Part shown: in pieces, positions 7,560 to 11,937 of the stretch
How positions within the stretch are numbered: the first letter of the stretch is position 1
Layout: every line of letters begins with the position of its first letter
Assembly (NCBI GenBank): GCA_900553105.1
Contig: USCE01000022.1
Coordinates: 1 to 11,937, forward strand
Reading direction: 5' to 3'
Length of the DNA stretch: 11,937 nt
Source: an uncultured Sutterella sp.
GTDB taxonomy: Bacteria > Pseudomonadota > Gammaproteobacteria > Burkholderiales > Burkholderiaceae_F
Translations under genes and position numbers: made by a program
Notes under the pieces: model-generated
What the model was told of the DNA's origin: nothing
What the model saw: the letters and a program-made list of their open reading frames with translations, nothing else
Database searches by the model: none

Positions 7560-8045
7560 GTGAGTGCAATGACAATCAAAAGGTTATGTTTTATGGTTAT
7601 GGCGGCTGTTTTTTTAAACGGCTGTCATGAAGATGTGGGCGACGTTTCGCTCGGTATTTTTACTTTTCAAGATATCAAAATCAATCGATTTGAAGATCCG
7701 ATTGTCACAGGTGTGACCTGTCACGTCTCAAGCATTGAAGATAACTTATCATTCAGTGATCCTTCTAATAACTCGGTGCAATGTCATCAAACTGGTCCGA
7801 TTACCCGTGCCATGATCGATATGATCAAAAAAGATAAATCCGGTGAAGTGGTGTTTCATCGATCCAAGAGTGTATTGCTCAAGAATATGAAAATTCGTCG
7901 TATTTACGATGAAGATGCTCAAACGCTCATCTATGTGGCTTATTCAACGAAGGAAACCTCGGGGAGTTTCCATCACTCCATTTCCACTATTCCGCTTTAT
8001 GGAACGGAGGCTTATGTAAGACCTTTGCCCAAGGTGGGCCAATAA
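7560..8045 (+). CDS. creA: CreA-family protein, predicted lipoprotein
   Basis: CreA proteins are small exported proteins of unknown biochemical role, named from the creABCD locus of E. coli. Here there are 161 residues. The N-terminus has a positive KR, a hydrophobic stretch and a lipobox-like LNGC (19-22), so it is probably lipidated at C22, unlike the plain signal peptide of E. coli CreA. The Asn before Gly-Cys is unusual. Family motifs: FEDPIVTGVTCHVS (44-57), QCHQTGPI (74-81), GEVVFHRSKSVLLK (95-108), LIYVAYS (123-129) and SIST (140-143). C54 and C75 match the conserved pair likely to form a disulfide. Start: GTG at 7560 has GAGAGGA at 7545-7551, an 8-nt gap. ATG at 7569 is too far from it, and GTG at 7539 precedes it. 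No creB, creC or creD is nearby. Confidence 0.85.
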   Translation: MSAMTIKRLCFMVMAAVFLNGCHEDVGDVSLGIFTFQDIKINRFEDPIVTGVTCHVSSIEDNLSFSDPSNNSVQCHQTGPITRAMIDMIKKDKSGEVVFHRSKSVLLKNMKIRRIYDEDAQTLIYVAYSTKETSGSFHHSISTIPLYGTEAYVRPLPKVGQ

Positions 8046-8079
8046 CTCCACTTTTAAATAACTTTTTTCCATTTTGAAC

Positions 8080-8088
8080 TGTGAAAAA
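8080..8088 (-). promoter_or_regulatory. DnaA-box-like 9-mer
   Basis: TGTGAAAAA on the plus strand is TTTTTCACA on the minus, a match to the relaxed consensus TTWTNCACA. It lies 70 bp left of the DnaA-box palindrome. It is weak on its own. Confidence 0.4.
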
Positions 8089-8149
8089 GTGTTTGAAAGC
8101 GAAAAATCAATAGGGATTTTCCCACTTTTTGCCAAAAATGAACACACCA

Positions 8150-8176
8150 AGTTATCCACAATAATTGTGAATAACT
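8150..8176. promoter_or_regulatory. Two consensus DnaA boxes forming a near-perfect palindrome
   Basis: TTATCCACA (8152-8160, plus) and TTATTCACA (8166-8174, minus) both match TTATNCACA exactly. Their CACA ends face each other across 5 bp. The whole is a 27-bp palindrome, with 13-bp arms around one A and a single mismatch. TTATCCACA is the highest-affinity DnaA box of E. coli oriC. An arrangement this tight is unlikely by chance, and it lies in a gene-free region. It may be part of an origin, a DnaA-titrating or DnaA-reactivating site, or an operator for another dimeric regulator. Confidence 0.7.
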
Positions 8177-8186
8177 CGGTCACTCT

Positions 8187-8201
8187 TTAGAGATTCTCTA
8201 A
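8187..8201. repeat. 15-bp perfect palindrome
   Basis: TTAGAGA-T-TCTCTAA is a perfect dyad around one base, only 10 bp right of the DnaA-box palindrome. It is a possible protein-binding site. Confidence 0.6.
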
Positions 8202-8443
8202 GTGGAACATAGAGTTAACTTAGTGCACAAAAATAGTGCAGAAGTGGAATTTTTCTAACCATCTTATTGTGTTGATTACTGCCGAGGGTTTCAGCATGGT
8301 CAGCAACTGCCCCTTCCTTGATAACGTTTCGATTGATCATAAAAACGAGTGTTGGGATTCTCGCGCCCTAGATAGCGACCATCGTCATGATGACGTAAGA
8401 CATCGTGAGCGGTAGCCGCTGATAAGGCTCAAGAAGGCTGTAA

Positions 8444-8452
8444 TGATCCACA
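8444..8452 (+). promoter_or_regulatory. Near-consensus DnaA box
   Basis: TGATCCACA differs from TTATCCACA at one position. It is about 290 bp from the palindromic pair. Weak evidence alone. Confidence 0.3.
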
Positions 8453-8513
8453 AAAGCTGTTTCATGCTGCAAATGTGAACGACTAACTTTTCTTCAGTAT
8501 ACGTCCGAGGTAC

Positions 8514-8572
8514 TTCTAGAAATGCAAAAAGTCAGTTGTAGTACTGATGTGATGTCAGTAAGTGTTCTAGAA
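8514..8572. repeat. Paired TTCTAGAA palindromes flanking a small dyad
   Basis: TTCTAGAA occurs at 8514-8521 and again at 8565-8572. Between them lies TACTGA (8542-8547) with TCAGTA (8555-8560), an inverted repeat with a 7-nt spacer. Spacing and symmetry suggest a regulatory or recombination site, but nothing identifies the protein. Confidence 0.45.
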
Positions 8573-8742
8573 AGGGATTATGAGCCGACTATCACTTAGT
8601 TGAAAAGAAAATATTTTTAATTTCAACATGTTGAGATTGTTTTGAATATTTGTTCGAAAAGTCGACAAAAAAGAGAAAAAGTTTTCAATTTCTGAGCTAG
8701 GTAAAACATACTAACTTTTTGATCTATTGGAGAAAAAAGGGT

Positions 8743-8771
8743 TTGTTTCAAATTGTTGGAAAGAGAATAAT
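8743..8771 (+). promoter_or_regulatory. Candidate promoter of the ABC importer operon
   Basis: TTGTTT (8743-8748) and AATAAT (8766-8771) are separated by 17 bp, giving a predicted start near 8778 and a leader of about 58 nt. The dyad at 8785-8804 would lie just inside the transcript. Confidence 0.45.
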
Positions 8772-8784
8772 TAGCAGAAAATTA

Positions 8785-8804
8785 CTCGGCTCAATTTGAC
8801 CGAG
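8785..8804. promoter_or_regulatory. Dyad in the leader of the ABC importer operon
   Basis: CTCGG and CCGAG enclose TCAA-T-TTGA, with one unpaired C, making a 20-bp imperfect palindrome. ATTTTTC follows a few bases on. It may be a repressor operator or a small attenuating hairpin, 31 bp before the binding-protein start codon. Confidence 0.45.
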
Positions 8805-8835
8805 AAACATTTTTCGATACTCTAGGAGATCTATC

Positions 8836-9633
8836 ATGAATTTCAAAGTACTCTTGACTGCTGCTGCAATGAGTGCCGCTTTGGTCGCTGGTTCTGCTCC
8901 TGCTACGGCCGCCACCCAAACACAAGCCCAAACTTATACGGTCGGCACGGGAGCAACGTATCGTCCCTTTGAGTTCCAAACGCCTAATAAAGAAATTGTG
9001 GGCTTCGACATCGACCTGATGAAGGCCATTGCGAAGGCCGAAGGTTTCCAAGTGGAATTTGTTAACACGCTTTGGGGCGTGATTTTCGAATCTGTGAAAA
9101 ATGGCGATCGCGACATGATCATGTCCGGTATCACGATTACACCGCAACGCCAAGAAGCCGTTGATTTCTCTTTGCCTTACTTTGCCGCCTATCAATTGAT
9201 TCTCACGCAAAAAGATTTGCAAGTGAAGGGCATTGAAGACTTAAAGGGTAAAAACATTGCTGTCGTCGCCAATTCGGCCGGCGACATCATTGCCTCGAAG
9301 ACTTTCGGAAAGACGAGTAGTAACATCAAGCGTTTTGACAATACGCCTCTTGTGCTTGAAGAGCTCTCTGCCGGTGGGGTGGATGCTGCTATTGGTGACG
9401 TCGGTGTGTTCGCTTACTACGTGCAACAAAATCCGGATAAGCAATTCAACATGGTTCGTGACGAAGATTTTGAAGACCAATATTTCGGTATTGCCGTGCG
9501 TAAGGGTAACAAAGCCATGCTCGATAAGGTCAATTCTGGTTTGAAGAAAGTTGTCGCTTCGGGTGAATACGACAAGATTTACAAGAAGTGGTTTGGCGAA
9601 AAGGCTCAAGTGCCCACATTGCCGCTTCAATAA
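8836..9633 (+). CDS. Polar amino-acid ABC transporter, periplasmic binding protein
   Basis: This 265-residue protein belongs to the solute-binding protein family 3 (GlnH/HisJ type). It captures an amino acid in the periplasm and delivers it to the permease encoded next. A Sec signal peptide (1-25) ends in ATA before mature ATQTQ. The mature part shows TYRPFEF (41-47), GFDIDLMKAIAK (56-67), the ligand-carboxylate motif GITITPQRQEAVDFSLPYF (98-116, with R105) and GDVGVFAYY (187-195), whose D188 sits where family members bind the substrate amino group. It ends with the usual GEYDKIYKKWFG. Start: ATG at 8836 with AGGAG at 8824-8828, a 7-nt gap. The sequence looks most like glutamine/glutamate binders, but substrate is not certain. 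It is first in a three-gene operon, with a hairpin after it. Confidence 0.94.
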   Translation: MNFKVLLTAAAMSAALVAGSAPATAATQTQAQTYTVGTGATYRPFEFQTPNKEIVGFDIDLMKAIAKAEGFQVEFVNTLWGVIFESVKNGDRDMIMSGITITPQRQEAVDFSLPYFAAYQLILTQKDLQVKGIEDLKGKNIAVVANSAGDIIASKTFGKTSSNIKRFDNTPLVLEELSAGGVDAAIGDVGVFAYYVQQNPDKQFNMVRDEDFEDQYFGIAVRKGNKAMLDKVNSGLKKVVASGEYDKIYKKWFGEKAQVPTLPLQ

Positions 9634-9655
9634 TTGCATAACGTGATGAGACCCT

Positions 9656-9686
9656 ACTCCCGGAGGCCATAAGGCCGGCCGGGAGT
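9656..9686 (+). terminator. GC-rich intercistronic hairpin after the binding protein gene
   Basis: An 8-bp perfect stem ACTCCCGG/CCGGGAGT (9656-9663, 9679-9686) encloses a second GGCC-ATAA-GGCC stem. Only a short TTTG follows, so it is unlikely to stop all transcription. Such hairpins often protect the 5' part of the mRNA or cause partial termination, giving more binding protein than membrane components. Confidence 0.7.
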
Positions 9687-9724
9687 TTGTGAATGTCAGA
9701 ACCATAAAAATATGGGGATAGAGA

Positions 9725-10474
9725 ATGTTGGGCTTACGATTAGATGTGCTCGTTGAGTACTGGCCGCTTTTTGTCGAAGGGATGCAAATTACATTGGCTT
9801 TGACTGTGGGTTGTGTTTTCTTCGGTGTCATCTGGGGGATGATTTTGGGTATGGCTCGTATGGCCAGTGCCAAGCACGAGCCTTGGAAATCCATTTTGTA
9901 TTACGGTGTTCGTTGGCCCGTGACGATTTGGGTAAGTTTTTTCCGCGGGACACCGCTTTTCGTGCAAATTTTCTTAATGTATTTTGCTGTCTTGCCTGTA
10001 TTCATCCATCCGGTCGACGGTTTGATTATCGACGGCGCATTGGCCCGGGAGCTCAGAAGTAACTACGGGGCTTTTATTGCAGGCTTTTTGGCCATTACGC
10101 TTAATGCCGGAGCCTACATGAGTGAAGTCTTTCGTGCTGGTATCCAATCACTTGATAAGGGGCAAAGCGAAGCTGCCCGTTCCATCGGTATGACTTACTG
10201 GCAGTGCATGCGACACATCATCATGCCGCAGGCGTTTCGTCGCATGTTGCCGGCCTTAGGCAACAACGCTATTGCCATTTTGAAAGACTCTTCTTTGGTC
10301 TCGGCCATCGGTTTGACAGAGTTGGCTTACGCTGCACGTACTGTAGCCGGTGCTTCCGCTCGTTATTGGGAGCCCTATCTGACCATTTCTCTGATGTACT
10401 GGGTTGCAACATTAGCTTTGGCGTACGGTATCAGTCGTCTGGAAAAGCACTTAGGTAAGGGAGACGATCAATGA
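9725..10474 (+). CDS. Polar amino-acid ABC transporter, permease
   Basis: This 249-residue inner-membrane subunit belongs to the His/Glu/Gln/Arg permease family (GlnP/HisM type). It has hydrophobic segments near 15-45, 66-94, 113-133, 183-205 and 218-238. [15 protein letters not shown] (69-83) is the family's N-terminal signature, and [23 protein letters not shown] (134-156) with the following [13 protein letters not shown] (168-180) is the EAA loop that contacts the ATPase. A single permease gene implies a homodimer. Start: ATG at 9725 after GGGGA with a 6-nt gap. The stop overlaps the ATPase start by 4 bp (ATGA), indicating translational coupling. Confidence 0.95.
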   Translation: MLGLRLDVLVEYWPLFVEGMQITLALTVGCVFFGVIWGMILGMARMASAKHEPWKSILYYGVRWPVTIWVSFFRGTPLFVQIFLMYFAVLPVFIHPVDGLIIDGALARELRSNYGAFIAGFLAITLNAGAYMSEVFRAGIQSLDKGQSEAARSIGMTYWQCMRHIIMPQAFRRMLPALGNNAIAILKDSSLVSAIGLTELAYAARTVAGASARYWEPYLTISLMYWVATLALAYGISRLEKHLGKGDDQ

Positions 10475-11205
10475 GTGAAGTTATTGTTGAAATTAAAGGT
10501 CTGAAAAAGCACTATGATGATCTCGAAGTGCTCAAGGGGATTGATTTAGTCGTCCATAAAGGTGAAAAAGTCGTGGTTTTAGGTCCTTCGGGTTCGGGCA
10601 AGTCCACGATGCTGCGTTGTATTAATGCGCTCGAAGATGCTGACGGCGGTACCATCAAAGTTCGTGGTCAAGAAATCACCGACCACAAAACCAATATCAA
10701 TAAGGTGCGCGAACACCTTGGAATGGTTTTTCAGCGATTTAATCTTTGGCCGCACAAAAGTGTTCTGGAAAACGTCATGTTGGGACAGATCGTGGTAAGC
10801 GGAAAGTCCGAGCAGGAAGCCAAAAAGCGGGCAATGGAAACGCTCACGCGAGTGGGGTTGGCCGATAAGGCCGATCAGTATCCCGTTCGCCTCTCCGGCG
10901 GTCAGCAGCAACGGGTGGCCATCGCCAGAACATTGGCGATGGATCCTGCAGTTATTTTGTTTGACGAGCCGACCTCGGCTTTGGACCCAGAGCTCGTGGG
11001 CGAAGTATTGGCTGTCATGAAAAGTCTTGCTGAAGAAGGCATGACAATGATTGTGGTCACACACGAAATCACGTTTGCAAAGGAAGTGGCCGATCGAGTG
11101 ATTTTCATGGACGGTGGTGTTATTGTGGAGCAAGGAGCTCCTGAAGACGTGCTTGTAAATCCCAAAGAAGAGCGCACTCGGGCGTTTTTGAAACGCGTGC
11201 TTTAA
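10471..11205 (+). CDS. Polar amino-acid ABC transporter, ATPase (GlnQ-like)
   Basis: This 244-residue cytoplasmic ATPase drives the importer. Motifs are complete: Walker [10 protein letters not shown] (38-46), Q-loop Q88 in [10 protein letters not shown], signature LSGGQQQR (141-148), Walker B ILFDE (162-166), D-loop SALD (169-172) and the switch histidine H198 in VVTHE. The wording and length match amino-acid importers of the GlnQ/HisP group. An Arg follows the Q-loop Gln, where His or Gln is commoner. Its ATG overlaps the permease stop (ATGA at 10471-10474). It is the last gene of the operon. Confidence 0.96.
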   Translation: MSEVIVEIKGLKKHYDDLEVLKGIDLVVHKGEKVVVLGPSGSGKSTMLRCINALEDADGGTIKVRGQEITDHKTNINKVREHLGMVFQRFNLWPHKSVLENVMLGQIVVSGKSEQEAKKRAMETLTRVGLADKADQYPVRLSGGQQQRVAIARTLAMDPAVILFDEPTSALDPELVGEVLAVMKSLAEEGMTMIVVTHEITFAKEVADRVIFMDGGVIVEQGAPEDVLVNPKEERTRAFLKRVL

Positions 11206-11221
11206 TTGGATTTTGGTTCAT

Positions 11222-11256
11222 AAAAAAGGGGATGCAACTTAAAAAGTACATCCCCT
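11222..11256 (-). terminator. Terminator between the ABC operon and hemL
   Basis: An 8-bp stem AGGGGATG/CATCCCCT (11227-11234, 11249-11256) has an inner ACTT/AAGT extension. On the minus strand it is followed by TTTTTT (11222-11227), so it ends hemL transcription. On the plus strand the downstream tract AATTTA is weaker, but the hairpin probably also serves the ABC operon, which converges from the left. Confidence 0.85.
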
Positions 11257-11313
11257 AATTTATTGGTTACAGCCGAGAAAATCTCACGGGAGAGGCATTA
11301 ACGATTTCTTATG

Positions 11314-11898
11314 CTATTGCATAGCTGCAACTTTAGCAAAAGCTTTGCGGGCCGCTTGCAACGTTTCATCAATGACTTCATCGGTATGCATGATGGAGAC
11401 GAAGCCTGCCTCAAATAAGGACGGAGCGAGATAGACGCCCTCATCGAGCATGGCGTGGAAGAACGTGTTGAAACTTTTGGCATCAGCTTTCATAACATCG
11501 GCAAAGCCTTGTGGGTACTGATCTAAGAAATAAAGGCCGAACATGCCGCCGACACTTCTGGCGCAGAAGGTCACGCCGGCATCCTTGGCAACAGCTTCTA
11601 GCCCTGAGGTCAACTTCTTGGTTTGTATCGACAAACGATCGTAAAAGCCCTCTTCTTGAATCAATTTCAACGTTGCCAGTCCGCAGGCAACTGCCACGGG
11701 ATTGCCCGACAGGGTTCCAGCTTGGTAGACAGGGCCGCAAGGTGCAATTTTTTCCATAATGTCTCGGCGTCCACCGAAAGCAGCCACGGGCATGCCGCCG
11801 CCGATGACCTTACCGAACATCGTGATGTCGGGGACAACGTCGTAGAGGCTTTGAGCGCCCCCTAAAGCTACGCGAAAGCCCGTCATCACTTCATCAAC
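11314..11898 (-). CDS. hemL: Glutamate-1-semialdehyde 2,1-aminomutase, N-terminus missing
   Basis: HemL converts glutamate-1-semialdehyde to 5-aminolevulinate in the C5 route to haem, using PLP in the cytoplasm. The 194 genomic codons are the C-terminal half or less of a protein usually about 430 residues long. Visible are [17 protein letters not shown] at the cut end (the Asp that holds the PLP ring nitrogen is in this DEV), [17 protein letters not shown] with the PLP lysine (genomic residue 30), [17 protein letters not shown], and the usual C-terminal domain. It ends at TAG (11314-11316). The open frame appears to begin with MYKRQ, but those five codons are adapter sequence; the true start lies outside the window. 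Confidence 0.97.
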   Translation of the reverse strand, partial: VDEVMTGFRVALGGAQSLYDVVPDITMFGKVIGGGMPVAAFGGRRDIMEKIAPCGPVYQAGTLSGNPVAVACGLATLKLIQEEGFYDRLSIQTKKLTSGLEAVAKDAGVTFCARSVGGMFGLYFLDQYPQGFADVMKADAKSFNTFFHAMLDEGVYLAPSLFEAGFVSIMHTDEVIDETLQAARKAFAKVAAMQ

Positions 11899-11937
11899 CT
11901 GTCTCTTATACACATCTGACGCTGCCGACGATAAAGC
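11899..11937 (-). other. Nextera (Tn5) read-1 adapter remnant plus 6 index-like bases
   Basis: CTGTCTCTTATACACATCT, the Tn5 mosaic end (11899-11917), is followed by the rest of the read-1 adapter to 11931. The last six bases, TAAAGC, fall where the i5 index of a Nextera library would begin. This is not genomic DNA. Confidence 0.97.

Larger units (their letters stand above)
8046..8835. other. Long gene-free region rich in dyads, with DnaA boxes
   Basis: No gene is convincing in these 790 bp. The left part holds three consensus DnaA boxes, two of them in a 27-bp near-palindrome, next to a second 15-bp palindrome (8187-8201). The middle holds a 13-bp palindrome CGTCAT-G-ATGACG (8383-8395), an AGCGG-TAG-CCGCT hairpin (8408-8420) and two TTCTAGAA copies. 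The right part is very AT-rich (about 8600-8680) with a 12-bp palindrome TCAACATGTTGA (8623-8634), then the promoter and leader of the transporter operon. On the minus strand two overlapping frames are open for 40-50 codons each (8218-8493) but are interrupted by stops. Confidence 0.6.

Noticed and set aside
8049..8130. Riboswitch-like or attenuator switching between CACTTTT, AAAAAGTG and CACTTTTT
   Set aside because: The complementary pieces are short, A/T-rich and likely by chance; no downstream gene on that strand is close enough to be controlled.

Overview
The window is a fragment of a betaproteobacterial chromosome, most likely Burkholderiales of the Sutterella/Parasutterella type. This is inferred from the protein wording, the purM<>hda divergent pair followed by pcnB-folK, and a moderate GC content with AT-rich intergenic DNA. 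It is not the whole sequence: bases 1-32 and 11899-11931 are the same Nextera (Tn5) sequencing adapter arm in opposite orientations, and the last 6 bases look like the start of a library index. Real genomic DNA is therefore about 33-11898, and the genes at both ends are truncated by the library fragment, not by biology.

Layout. 33-5171 is a housekeeping block: an adenosine-deaminase-family gene (minus, C-terminus missing), purM (minus, de novo purine synthesis), divergent hda (regulatory inactivation of DnaA), pcnB (poly(A) polymerase with a long charged tail) and folK (folate synthesis), the last two translationally close. Two tRNA genes follow, Val(CAC) and Leu(CAA), with a textbook sigma70 promoter and a hairpin terminator (5227-5503).

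5504-8835 is an AT-rich, loosely packed stretch: a 346-bp gene-free gap, a YczE/YitT-like membrane protein (minus), a divergent LysR-type regulator with a candidate operator between them, a CreA-family lipoprotein, and a 790-bp gene-free region. The gene-free region carries several dyad symmetries, including a 27-bp near-palindrome made of two consensus DnaA boxes facing each other. No integrase, transposase or phage gene is visible.

8836-11205 is a complete three-gene operon for a polar amino-acid (glutamine/glutamate-type) ABC importer: periplasmic binding protein, permease and ATPase, with an intercistronic GC-rich hairpin after the binding protein. A hairpin terminator separates it from the convergent hemL gene (minus, N-terminus missing), which makes 5-aminolevulinate for haem.

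No novel multi-gene system is visible. The points most worth a second look are the DnaA-box palindrome in the gene-free region 8046-8835 and the adapter ends, which create false protein termini.
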